Below, in pieces: positions 16,456-23,724 of a stretch of 27,274 nt of DNA. Each line of letters starts with the position of its first letter. Within the stretch, counting starts at the first letter, position 1. A program made the position numbers and the translations under genes. This stretch comes from JAVBNC01 sp031551765 (GTDB taxonomy: Bacteria; Desulfobacterota; Desulfovibrionia; Desulfovibrionales; Desulfovibrionaceae). The stretch is taken from the NCBI GenBank assembly GCA_031551765.1, contig JAVBNC010000168.1:1-27274 (forward strand), in the 5' to 3' direction. A model generated the notes under the pieces. The model searched no databases. It had not been told where the DNA came from and was given only the letters and a program-made list of their open reading frames with translations.

Positions 16456-17445
16456 CTAATACACCCGCCCCGTGCGCAACAACCTCGTCGCGCCCACAAC
16501 TTTTTCCGCATTGATACGCCCACCCAGCAGCAGCACTTTGATCAGCGTGGCCGCGTCGGTGTGGGTGAGCAGCGAATTCACCGTTGCATCCGTTATATCG
16601 GCGCCTTCCTCTTTTCCTATAGCGATGGCCAGGCGGCCGGTGCACAGGCTGAGGTAGTGCTCAAGATAGCGGGCGTAAGCGTCCACCAGCTCCGGGGCGC
16701 AGCCCAGTGTGCGCATGTAGGGCAGCATTTCCGCGCGCATGGCGTAGGTGTATACGGCGCGTTCCGGCGTATCCGCGCGGTCCTTCTCCACGTAACTATA
16801 GGCGTAGCCCACGAGGTGGCTGCCGGCATAGCGCTCCGCGTGCAGCAGATACAAAGAATTGAGGTACAGGTCTTCCACATAGCGCCGCACCGCGCTTTTC
16901 TCCGCATACTCGCAGAGGGGCAGGAACTTCTCGCGCAGAAAGAGCTTGTTCCAGATGGCGCTGCTGCCGTGGACGTCCGCGGCCAGAAAGCGTTCGAAAA
17001 TTTCCCGGCCGCGCAATTGCTCCGCAAAGGGGTCGGCCACGTAAAAATAGCGCTGAAATTCGCCCCGGCTGCCGGTGATGACGGAGCGAAAATGCAGAAT
17101 ATCCGCGCCTTCCGCGTCCATGCGCCGCACATGCTCCGCCAGGATTTCCGTGCCCGGCAGCGCGTCGTCGGCGTCCGCAAAGGCGATAATCCGGCCCCTG
17201 GCCGCCCGGATGCCCGCCAGCCGCGCGTTTTTGGTGTACAACCGCTCTTTGTGCTCCAGCAGCCGGATATCCAGCCCCCTGTTCCGGTAGGCTTCGATAA
17301 GCTCCGGATAGGGCGCGTCCGAGCAGTCGTCCATGATCAGGACTTCCAGGCCCACGCCCTGCTGGGCGGCCACGCTGTCCAGCAGCCGGGGCAGGCGGGC
17401 CGCATGGTTGCGGTTGGGCACGATAAGGGAGAGCGTGGGGGCCAT
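16456..17445 (-). CDS. GT2 family glycosyltransferase
   Basis: A 329-aa, predicted cytoplasmic glycosyltransferase. The family A start LSLIVPNRNHAARLPRLLDS is followed by MDDCSD at about 38-43 and the metal-binding DADD at 91-94. The Trp/Lys-containing SSAIWNKLFLREK segment is often seen in capsule and teichoic-type GT2 enzymes. Donor and acceptor are unknown. Its ATG overlaps the SDR stop as TGATG, which indicates translational coupling to the acyl-sugar cassette and suggests it may transfer the sugar made by those enzymes (inference). No transmembrane segment is seen. Confidence 0.9.
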   Translation of the reverse strand: MAPTLSLIVPNRNHAARLPRLLDSVAAQQGVGLEVLIMDDCSDAPYPELIEAYRNRGLDIRLLEHKERLYTKNARLAGIRAARGRIIAFADADDALPGTEILAEHVRRMDAEGADILHFRSVITGSRGEFQRYFYVADPFAEQLRGREIFERFLAADVHGSSAIWNKLFLREKFLPLCEYAEKSAVRRYVEDLYLNSLYLLHAERYAGSHLVGYAYSYVEKDRADTPERAVYTYAMRAEMLPYMRTLGCAPELVDAYARYLEHYLSLCTGRLAIAIGKEEGADITDATVNSLLTHTDAATLIKVLLLGGRINAEKVVGATRLLRTGRVY

Positions 17446-18200
17446 CAGTAGCGGCCTCCGTCCAGAACGATGGTCTGGCCGGTGATCCAGCGGCCGTGCT
17501 CGGAAAGCAGGAAGGCCGCCATGCCGGCCACGTCATCCGGCTCGCCAATGCCCAGGGGATAGGCGGCCAGTTCTTTTTCCCTGGCTTCCGGCGCGATGAA
17601 GTCGAAAAAATGTTCGCCCATGGGTGTGTTGACCATGGCGGGCGCCAGCGTGTTGACCCGCAGACCCTGCCCCGCCAGCTCTCGGCTGAGCACGCCGCCG
17701 GCGGTGATCAGCGCGCCCTTGGCACCGCCGTAGATGGACAGGCCCGGCGCGCGGGCCACGGCTCCGCCCGAGGCCATGAACACGATGGACGCGCCTTTGC
17801 CCGTGTTGTTGCGCCGGTCCGCAAAACCCTTGGCCAGCAGCAGCGGGGCGTGGAAGTGAATGTCGAACAGCGCGTTGGCCTTTTCCCGCGTGTATTCGCG
17901 CAGGGGGCAGATCAGGCTCACCCCGGCGCAGGGCACAAGGCCGTGCAGTTTGCCGTGGCGTTCGCGTAGCGTTTTGACCCACTGGGGCAGACCGTCTAGA
18001 TCGGCCGTCAGGTCCAGGGGTTCCGGCTGGAAGCGTTCCGGGTGCGGGGCTTCGTCCCGCGCTGTTGCCAGCTTGGCCGCGTCGCGGCCGTTGGCGATGA
18101 CGGTCGCGCCCAGAGAGTTCAAGCGCAAAGCAATGGCCTTGCCGATGCCGGAAGAGGCGCCGGTGACCAGAATGCGCTGCTCGGGCGAAAAGGCGATCAT
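17445..18200 (-). CDS. SDR-family 3-oxoacyl-ACP reductase-like enzyme
   Basis: A 251-aa classical short-chain dehydrogenase: cofactor motif TGASSGIG at 13-20, Ser144, and Tyr157-x3-Lys161. The usual NNAG appears as PCAG at 90-93. The C-terminus WITGQTIVLDGGRY is typical of FabG-like enzymes. Its place directly after the ACP and KASIII genes suggests reduction of a 3-oxoacyl-ACP to a 3-hydroxyacyl-ACP, but a sugar-nucleotide or other keto substrate is possible. I chose the ATG at 18200 because it overlaps the ACP stop as ATGA and gives the typical length; a longer in-frame start at 18242 lies inside the ACP gene. Confidence 0.88.
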   Translation of the reverse strand: MIAFSPEQRILVTGASSGIGKAIALRLNSLGATVIANGRDAAKLATARDEAPHPERFQPEPLDLTADLDGLPQWVKTLRERHGKLHGLVPCAGVSLICPLREYTREKANALFDIHFHAPLLLAKGFADRRNNTGKGASIVFMASGGAVARAPGLSIYGGAKGALITAGGVLSRELAGQGLRVNTLAPAMVNTPMGEHFFDFIAPEAREKELAAYPLGIGEPDDVAGMAAFLLSEHGRWITGQTIVLDGGRY

Positions 18201-18424
18201 TGGATGCGGCCCTGGGCCAGGTTCATCACGTCGGACACGCAACAGAGCTGCGCGTACTGGGCGAAATTTGTTTTCACGCCAAAGCTGCGGTCAAGGTAGG
18301 CCATGCAGGCCATGACGGCCAGCGAGTCCCATTCCTCCAGATCCTTGAGCCGGGTGTCCGGTGCGATGGCGGCCTCGCTCTGCAGGAGATCCTGAAAGTC
18401 CGCCAGAAACTGTGCACGCGTCAT
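18197..18424 (-). CDS. Acyl carrier protein
   Basis: A 75-aa acidic carrier protein that would hold an acyl group on a 4'-phosphopantetheine arm at Ser34 in EEWDSLAVM, the usual DSL site. The four-helix length is normal. It is unlikely to be the housekeeping AcpP, because it sits between KASIII and SDR genes with 4-bp ATGA overlaps on both sides and has an unusual tail (AQLCCVSDVMNLAQG). It probably carries a short acyl chain for a dedicated modification pathway in this locus (inference). An external phosphopantetheinyl transferase is required. Confidence 0.9.
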   Translation of the reverse strand: MTRAQFLADFQDLLQSEAAIAPDTRLKDLEEWDSLAVMACMAYLDRSFGVKTNFAQYAQLCCVSDVMNLAQGRIQ

Positions 18425-19599
18425 GCGTTGTTCTCCGTATCGGTCCCGGCTGGCTCGCCGGTGAGTTTGCGTATCCAGCAGTCGCGCACCTGGTCGGGCG
18501 TGGGGTGGCCCGGGGCGCTTTTATACGTGCTGAGAGAACGCCAGACGCCGTTCAGCGTGAGCACGGCCGAGGCCCAGGACAAGCCCACGCCGAAGCCCGA
18601 GAGCAGCAGGCGTTTTGCCCCGTCCAGCGCGCCTTGGGGCAGATCGCAGAGCGCGCCGGGTATGGAAGCGCCCGCGAGGTTCCCGTATTTGCCGAAGCTT
18701 TCCCAAGGTGCTTTTTCCAGAGGGAACCCGGCTTTTTCCGCCACGGCCCGCACGATTTGCTTGTTGGCCTGGTGCAGCACCAGCAGGTCCATGTCCTCCG
18801 GGGTGAAGCCCGCGTAATCGAGCAGTTCCCGGATGTGGCCGGGCACCACGTTGAGGGTGAAGTCGAAAATCGCGCCGCCGTCCATGTAGGTGCGCAAAAG
18901 GCTCCAGGGCGCGCCGTTTTTGTCCGTGAGCGGCGCGGCAAGGGCGGCGCAGCCCGCCGCGTCCTGGGGCAGGGGCAGGCGCGCGCCCCCGGCCGGGACG
19001 ATAATGGTTTCGTACCCGCCGCCGTCAGTGCCGAGCGCGAACCAGGACGGACGGGGTTCCTCGCTGTATTCCAGCAGGGTGGCCGTGCCCGCGTCGCCGA
19101 AAATGGGGTCCACGATGCGGTTGCCCGCGGGCGCCATTTTGCCGGGGGTTTCGCCCACCAGCAACAAGACGCGGGTCGCGGCGCGCGACTCCAGCAGGGA
19201 GGAGGCCAGCCACAGCCCGTAAGTGTAGGCGGAGCAGCCCTGGTTCACGTCAAAGGCCGCGCAGGTTTTGGCAAGGCCCAGCTTGTGCTGCACAATGCAG
19301 GCCGTGGCCGGGAAGGGGTGGTCCGGCTGCTGGGAGATGAAGATCAGGGCGTCAATGCGGGCCTTGTCCACGCCCATGCCCGCGAAAAGCCGCTCCGCCG
19401 CCTGCTGGCACAGGTCCGCAGCCGTCACGCCGGGGGCGGCCCGGCGGCGGCGGTCAATGCCCACCATTTTGGTCATGCGCTGGGCTTTTTTGATGTCGCC
19501 GCCGAAATATTGGAGCTCATCCTCCAGCCGGATCTCGGTTGCGGGCAACACGGCGCTGATGCCGCTGATTTTCGCGTGGATGAACTGCGATTGAGCCAT
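18421..19599 (-). CDS. 3-oxoacyl-ACP synthase III (KASIII/FabH-like)
   Basis: A 392-aa thiolase-fold condensing enzyme with the full KASIII triad: Cys122 in DVNQGCSAYTYG, His276 in LHQANKQ and Asn307 in KYGNLAGASIP. It would condense an acyl-CoA with malonyl-ACP. It is longer than housekeeping FabH (about 320 aa), with an extra C-terminal tail, and is encoded away from fatty acid genes beside its own ACP, which points to a specialised role. The ATG at 19599 has GGAAG a few bases upstream and gives the proper N-terminus (MAQSQFIHAKISGISAVLP). The longer open frame to 19761 runs into the aminotransferase gene and is not credible. It overlaps the ACP start by 4 bp. Confidence 0.93.
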   Translation of the reverse strand: MAQSQFIHAKISGISAVLPATEIRLEDELQYFGGDIKKAQRMTKMVGIDRRRRAAPGVTAADLCQQAAERLFAGMGVDKARIDALIFISQQPDHPFPATACIVQHKLGLAKTCAAFDVNQGCSAYTYGLWLASSLLESRAATRVLLLVGETPGKMAPAGNRIVDPIFGDAGTATLLEYSEEPRPSWFALGTDGGGYETIIVPAGGARLPLPQDAAGCAALAAPLTDKNGAPWSLLRTYMDGGAIFDFTLNVVPGHIRELLDYAGFTPEDMDLLVLHQANKQIVRAVAEKAGFPLEKAPWESFGKYGNLAGASIPGALCDLPQGALDGAKRLLLSGFGVGLSWASAVLTLNGVWRSLSTYKSAPGHPTPDQVRDCWIRKLTGEPAGTDTENNA

Positions 19600-19649
19600 G
19601 ATCTTCCGCTGGTTGCTGTGGTTGCGGGGACGGCGCGCGCCGGAAAAAC

Positions 19650-20813
19650 CTACAGCGCCTTCCTCACCATTTGCATGATCCGTTCCACGTCCCTTTCCTC
19701 TAGCTCCGCATACAGCGGCAGGCACAAGACCCGCGTGCATAAATCCTCGGCCACCGGACATTGTTGCCGGGTCTCCAGGTAAGACAGCGTATTGAGCGCC
19801 GGAAAGAAGTAGCGGCGGGGGAAAATATTCTGTCGGTTCAGGGAGTTCAGCGCCTTTTTCATGGCGGCTTCCGTGTCGAAAATCACCGGGTAGTAGGCGT
19901 GGTTGTACTCCAGCCCTTCCCGCAGGCGGGGTTTGCGCAGGCCTTGCGCGGGGAACAGCGCGTCATAAATCTGACTGACCCTTTTGCGGCCCCCGATATT
20001 GTCCGCGACCGTGTCCAGCAGGCACAGGCCCATGGCGGCGTGGGGCTCCGTGAGTTTCGCGTTGATGCCCAGCGTGTAGTGCTCGTCGCCCACGTGGCCG
20101 AAAGCCCGCAGGAGCTGGAGTTCCTTGTGCGCCGCGTCGCTTTTGCAGATGACCCCGCCGCCTTCCACGGTGTGGAAGACCTTGGTGGCGTGGAAACTGG
20201 CCGTGGCGAAATCGCCGCAGGAGAGCAAGCTTTCCCCTTTATACGTGCTGCCGAAAGCTTGGGCCGCGTCGTAAATGGTGGTCAGCTTATGCCTGTCCGC
20301 AAAGGCGGCAATGCCTTCCACGTCGCAGGCGTTGCCGTATATGTGCACGGGCAGCACCCCGGCCGTCTTGTCCGTGCGTGCGTTTTCCAGACTGCGCGGG
20401 TCCAGGCACAGGGTTTCCTCGTCAATATCCCCGAACACCGGCGTGCAGCCTTCCCAGAGCAGGGCGGACACGGAGGCCACATAACTGAAGGGCGTGGTAA
20501 TGACCTCCCTGCCCGGCAGTTTCGCGGCGCGTAAGGCGAGTTGGAGCGAAAGCGTGCCGTTGGTGCACAGCAAAAGGTACGGCACCCCGAGAAAAGCGCG
20601 GAGCTTGTCTTCCAGCGTCTTGGCGTAACTGCCGATATTGGTCAGGTGGCGCGAGGAGAGAATGCGCATGACGTGCGCGGTATATTCGGCCGGGTCGGGC
20701 ACAATGGCCTTGGTGACGTGAATGGCCTCCGGGGCCGGGGCGCCGGAGGCGGCGGGAGGCGCCGCGGTTTGGGAACCCGTGCCGGAGATTTTGTCATTCA
20801 CGCTTGCAGCCAC
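19650..20813 (-). CDS. DegT/DnrJ/EryC1 sugar aminotransferase (VioA-type)
   Basis: A 387-aa PLP-dependent aminotransferase that would convert a nucleotide 4-keto-6-deoxy sugar to the 4-amino sugar using glutamate. It has internal-aldimine Lys211 in SFHATKVFHTVEGG and the PLP-contacting Asp182 in YDAAQAFG. The SFHATK signature is the one I associate with VioA/FdtB/QdtB-type dTDP-sugar enzymes rather than the SFxxxK with Tyr/Pro seen in GDP-perosamine synthases, so a dTDP-4-keto-6-deoxyglucose substrate is favoured (inference). About 30 N-terminal residues, Ala/Pro-rich, look like a non-conserved extension. The start is GTG with GGGAG just upstream. It is the first gene of the 20-kb minus-strand run. 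Confidence 0.9.
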   Translation of the reverse strand: MAASVNDKISGTGSQTAAPPAASGAPAPEAIHVTKAIVPDPAEYTAHVMRILSSRHLTNIGSYAKTLEDKLRAFLGVPYLLLCTNGTLSLQLALRAAKLPGREVITTPFSYVASVSALLWEGCTPVFGDIDEETLCLDPRSLENARTDKTAGVLPVHIYGNACDVEGIAAFADRHKLTTIYDAAQAFGSTYKGESLLSCGDFATASFHATKVFHTVEGGGVICKSDAAHKELQLLRAFGHVGDEHYTLGINAKLTEPHAAMGLCLLDTVADNIGGRKRVSQIYDALFPAQGLRKPRLREGLEYNHAYYPVIFDTEAAMKKALNSLNRQNIFPRRYFFPALNTLSYLETRQQCPVAEDLCTRVLCLPLYAELEERDVERIMQMVRKAL

Positions 20814-21066
20814 ACGATGCTCCCGAATCTGATATAAATTCCTATTTCAGTACCCGCTGGCGGATGCGCTTGTCAATGCGCCGGGTGCCGGGGGCGGGTT
20901 CTCCCCGCGTTTCTAGACTTTTCGGCACGCGGGAAAATGACTTACGGAAAGCGGCATGATTTTCCTTGTCCCGCCGCCGCTCTTTCTGGCAGAATGCCAG
21001 GGTACGGCGCGCTTTGCCCGGCGGTGCCCGCAAACGCGGAAAAGACGGGCTATTGAGAGGAAAAAC
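20814..21066. other. Divergent intergenic region (regulatory candidate)
   Basis: About 250 bp between the minus-strand glycan locus and the plus-strand zinc-ribbon gene. For the minus strand, an AT-rich stretch at 20829-20845 (GGAATTTATATCAG on the coding strand) could hold a -10 element, but no good -35 is seen. For the plus strand, TTGTCC (20966-20971), an 18-base spacer and CAGAAT (20990-20995) form a weak sigma70-like pair. The only long open frame here (minus, 20842-21252) overlaps the zinc-ribbon gene and looks non-coding. This is the most likely place for the promoter of the whole glycan locus. Confidence 0.4.
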
Positions 21067-21273
21067 ATGTCTGACAAGGAACTCCCGGATATCCTGCGCT
21101 GCTCCAACTGCGGCGGCGCCGAGCAAACGCTTGAATCCGCGCGGCCGGAAGGCCGGCGGCAGGATCTCTGGCGCGTGGTCTGCGCCTGCGGGCACTGCCC
21201 CCTGCGCTGGTCCGTCACCAAGGCGGCGGCCATCCGGCTTTGGAATCGCCACATGACCAGTGCGGACGGGTAA
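21067..21273 (+). CDS. Small Lar-like zinc-ribbon protein
   Basis: A 68-aa protein with two Cys pairs, CSNCGG near residue 12 and CACGHC near residue 38, followed by a helical tail ending AAAIRLWNRH. The arrangement (CxxCGG, then WxxxCxCG, then AxxxWNxR) resembles the Lar restriction-alleviation / phage zinc-ribbon family. This similarity is from motif memory only. It has a strong ribosome site, GAGAGG 6 bases before the ATG, and a strong hairpin just after the stop, so it appears to be a real single-gene unit. No phage genes lie next to it. Confidence 0.75.
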   Translation: MSDKELPDILRCSNCGGAEQTLESARPEGRRQDLWRVVCACGHCPLRWSVTKAAAIRLWNRHMTSADG

Positions 21274-21286
21274 CCAAAGGGATAAA

Positions 21287-21330
21287 CAAAGGGGCGTCCG
21301 CTCCGTTCCGCACGGAGAGACGCCCCTTTG
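21287..21330. terminator. Strong bidirectional hairpin
   Basis: A perfect 12-bp stem (CAAAGGGGCGTC, 21287-21298, with its complement at 21319-21330) encloses a second 6-bp stem CTCCGT/ACGGAG (21301-21306 and 21312-21317). It lies 13 bases after the zinc-ribbon stop and 15 bases after the end of the convergent surface-protein gene. It is well placed to end transcription from both sides; the U tracts are short (TTT). Confidence 0.7.
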
Positions 21331-21345
21331 CGCTGTTCCGCTTGT

Positions 21346-23325
21346 TTACGTGGTGAAAATATCCGCCGTCATGGCTTCGGCGTCCGCGTCGCTGACGCCC
21401 ACAAGCTTGATGACGATATCCGTGTCCGTGTTAAAAGCCTGGTCCCCGTCGTTGATGAACAGATAATACGCGGCGTTGTACTTGAAGAGCCCGGCCTGGA
21501 ACGCGCCTACCTGGCCCGCTTCTTCCCCGGCCAGGACGCTGAAATCGTCGGCGCCTATCCCGTTCAGTTCCGCCGCTCCTTTTACCAGCCGGGTCACGGC
21601 CGTGGGCAGGGCGATGCGGTCTTCCAGCCAGTTGAACCCGGCAAAGATATCCAGTTTGGCAAGGGTGGAGCCGGCGATGACGGCGTCCATGCCCTTGACC
21701 ACTTCCGTCACGGCCACGTTTACCACATACCTCGGGGAGCCGTCCGTCCCAAAGGCCGTGCCCGGCTCCGCGCCGCCGGAAGCGGAAGCCGCGATGGAGA
21801 AGGCGGGTTTGATCTGCGGTTTCCAGCCGGCCGCCGCGTTGTTGTCCATGGAGACGGCCATGATGTCCGTGCGGGCTTCGCCGCCGTCCGCAAGGACCAT
21901 GCCGTCAAGGCCGGTCTCGGACAAGGTGTAGGAAACCTGAATGGCGTCCTTGTCGCCCACCGTAAGCGCCGTGTACAGCACCCGCGCGCCGTTCCGCTCC
22001 GTTGTCCAGCCGTCCGGGGTGGCTTCGGAAACATAGGAGGCCAGCTCGTCGCCGCTGAGGGAATGGTTCGTGGTGTTGGTGAGTTCCACTGTGACGCCGT
22101 TGCTCTTGACGGTAAGCTTCTGCCCTTGTTCCAGGGTGACGTCCGCAAAGTTCACGCTCTGCTTTTCGGCCACGCCGTTGCTGCCGAAATGGGTGACAAA
22201 GGTTTCGGCCACGCCGTCGGTGAAGTGGGCCAGGTCCGCATGGGAGGTGGCCGTGAAGAGCTGGGCGGCGAGGGGAGCGGGGATCTGCTCCGGCGTGATT
22301 TCGACAAGGGCGACGCCGGCGCCGCTTGCAACATGCACGGAATCCGGCGGCAGCTTGGCGACGACGCCGCCGTCGGGCTGCAGCATAATGGCGCTGTTGT
22401 CCGCTTTGTCCAGACTGACCCAAAGCTCCGTGTTCCCGGCAACGCTGGAAACGGCGGCGGGCACCAGGGGATGGTTGGGCGTGTCCGCCCATCCGGCCGG
22501 GGGCGCTATGTATCCCGCCTGGCCGGGGATGGGGACGGGCTGGTCCGGGTATTCCACGGCGGGGGAAACAGCCTCGGGCACCAGGCCCCCCAGGTCCGCG
22601 GGCTTGGGCGGGGGGAAGGGAATGGCCACCAGGTGTGGTGGCGTGGTGGCGTCGTTGTAATTGGAGGGCACCAGTTGGCCGGTGGCCTGGCGCCTGGGGT
22701 CGTTGGGAACGCGCCGGATCACGGGCACGGTTTGCACCATGGCAACACCCGTGGCTTCCGCCTCTCCCGCGCCATGCTTGATATAGTCGGTGACGGGCGA
22801 GACGCCGGAAGCGCTCAGCGACTCAAGCAGCGCGGTCATGGTGACGGCCATGCCCGTGTTGCCGTTTTTCTGCTCGTTGCTGATCCAGGTCTGCAGCAGC
22901 TTGGCCGCGAAATAGGCGTTGGCGTCAAAGGCGTTGGAAGGATTTATGTAATTGCCGGCGGCGTCCGTTTCATACGCGCCGATACGCTCGTAGTGCTCGA
23001 CGGGGGTCATGCCCAGGCCGGCAATGGCCTTGGCAAGGCTTTCCAGCGTGTGGGGGCGGCCGCTTCCGTCCGCCGCGCCCAAGGAATGGAGCTGTTTGAG
23101 CTTGGCCGCGAGGTACTCGCGTTCGTTGAAATAGGCGTTGGGGTTCAAGCCTTCGAAGCGGCCGAATCCTTCGTAGTGCTCTTTAAGGGTCAGGCCGGCG
23201 TCGCTCACAGCCTGGCGGAACGCGGCTTCCGTGTAGGGGGCGCCGCCTTGGGCGACAGCCTTTCCGCTGTTGAGCAGCGCAAGCACGGACCGGATATAGT
23301 AGCCCTCGTCAAACGCGTATGCCAT
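21346..23325 (-). CDS. Predicted type I secreted surface protein with helical repeats
   Basis: A 659-aa acidic protein with no N-terminal signal peptide. Residues 1-195 hold about three repeats of the form G(L/M/V)(T/S)(L/P)xEHYxxxGxxEGxNPxxYFNxxEY (around 44-78, 105-143 and 174-190). A Pro-rich linker (about 200-300) follows, then beta-rich sequence with Asp/Gly turns. The C-terminus has INDGDQAFNTDTDIVIKLVGVSD and ends DADAEAMTADIFTT, resembling the terminal domains of RTX-type substrates exported by type I secretion. It is probably an S-layer-like or adhesive surface protein (inference). It has a strong GAGGAG ribosome site. No ABC exporter lies next to it. The N-terminal repeats recall a motif within the large glycosyltransferase at 9713-11911. 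Confidence 0.72.
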   Translation of the reverse strand: MAYAFDEGYYIRSVLALLNSGKAVAQGGAPYTEAAFRQAVSDAGLTLKEHYEGFGRFEGLNPNAYFNEREYLAAKLKQLHSLGAADGSGRPHTLESLAKAIAGLGMTPVEHYERIGAYETDAAGNYINPSNAFDANAYFAAKLLQTWISNEQKNGNTGMAVTMTALLESLSASGVSPVTDYIKHGAGEAEATGVAMVQTVPVIRRVPNDPRRQATGQLVPSNYNDATTPPHLVAIPFPPPKPADLGGLVPEAVSPAVEYPDQPVPIPGQAGYIAPPAGWADTPNHPLVPAAVSSVAGNTELWVSLDKADNSAIMLQPDGGVVAKLPPDSVHVASGAGVALVEITPEQIPAPLAAQLFTATSHADLAHFTDGVAETFVTHFGSNGVAEKQSVNFADVTLEQGQKLTVKSNGVTVELTNTTNHSLSGDELASYVSEATPDGWTTERNGARVLYTALTVGDKDAIQVSYTLSETGLDGMVLADGGEARTDIMAVSMDNNAAAGWKPQIKPAFSIAASASGGAEPGTAFGTDGSPRYVVNVAVTEVVKGMDAVIAGSTLAKLDIFAGFNWLEDRIALPTAVTRLVKGAAELNGIGADDFSVLAGEEAGQVGAFQAGLFKYNAAYYLFINDGDQAFNTDTDIVIKLVGVSDADAEAMTADIFTT

Positions 23326-23453
23326 TGCCCTGTCTCCTCATGAAACTCCGCTGGGCGGCGGTGAAACTTTTGTTGTTTATAGCACCTCCCGTCAACTTTT
23401 GCCACCCGTGAATTCCTGAAAAGAGTTAGGACGATATCTCACTGATTTACAAA

Positions 23454-23480
23454 GAAAAAAGCCGCCCGAACGGACGGCTT
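23454..23480 (-). terminator. Factor-independent terminator of the tRNA gene
   Basis: Read on the minus strand, AAGCCGTCCG-TT-CGGGCGGCTT forms a 10-bp stem (one G-U pair) followed directly by a T run (six A at 23455-23460 on the plus strand). It lies about 12 bases past the tRNA 3' end. This is the clearest intrinsic terminator in the window. Confidence 0.88.
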
Positions 23481-23491
23481 ATCCAGCTGAA

Positions 23492-23577
23492 TGGTGCCGT
23501 GGGGGAGACTCGAACTCCCACGCGACTAGCGCACTACCCCCTCAAGATAGCGTGTCTACCAGTTCCACCACCACGGC
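23492..23577 (-). tRNA. tRNA-Leu (anticodon GAG)
   Basis: The acceptor stem GCCGTGG pairs with CCACGGC, followed by ACCA, so the CCA end is encoded. The D-arm contains GGAACTGGTAGACAC. The anticodon stem CTATC/GGTAG carries loop TTGAGGG with anticodon GAG. A long variable arm (class II) and the T-arm GGGAG-TTCGAGT-CTCCC are present. All features match leucine tRNAs reading CUC/CUU. It is a single gene with its own promoter and terminator. Confidence 0.97.
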
Positions 23578-23588
23578 GCGAACTAGCC

Positions 23589-23616
23589 TATATACGTTTC
23601 CTCCCGGACTTGGCAA
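23589..23616 (-). promoter_or_regulatory. Sigma70-type promoter of tRNA-Leu
   Basis: On the minus strand, TTGCCA (23616-23611), a 16-base spacer and TATATA (23594-23589) lie 11 bases before the mature tRNA 5' end. The spacing and match to the -35/-10 consensus are good. Confidence 0.65.
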
Positions 23617-23724
23617 GCGTTTTCGAGACGCGGCGGGCACTCTCCCGTATCCGGAGCGCTTGCGGTCAAAGCGGCTTCCTTGTACTATCCTCTTCTTTCG
23701 CGCGCTTCCACTGGGAGGAAACGC

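Noticed and set aside
15406..17451. Plus-strand open frame of 681 codons across three minus-strand genes
   Set aside because: It spans the intergenic hairpin and several gene boundaries, has Ala/His/Arg-rich shadow composition, and the opposite strand has the NeuD-like and GT2 motifs.
18361..19782. Plus-strand open frame of 473 codons opposite ACP and KASIII
   Set aside because: It is a shadow: it crosses the ACP/KASIII boundary and has no motif, whereas the minus strand has complete catalytic residues.
19650..20813. Aminotransferase as GDP-perosamine synthase using the Gmd product
   Set aside because: Gmd is in the same locus, so this was attractive, but the SFHATK active-site signature fits VioA/FdtB-type enzymes better. 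Not fully excluded.
21328..23343. Long plus-strand open frame (671 codons) opposite the surface protein
   Set aside because: It is an antisense shadow of a GC-rich gene: Gly/Arg/His-rich low-information sequence, no recognisable domain. The minus frame has a strong ribosome site and a coherent domain layout.
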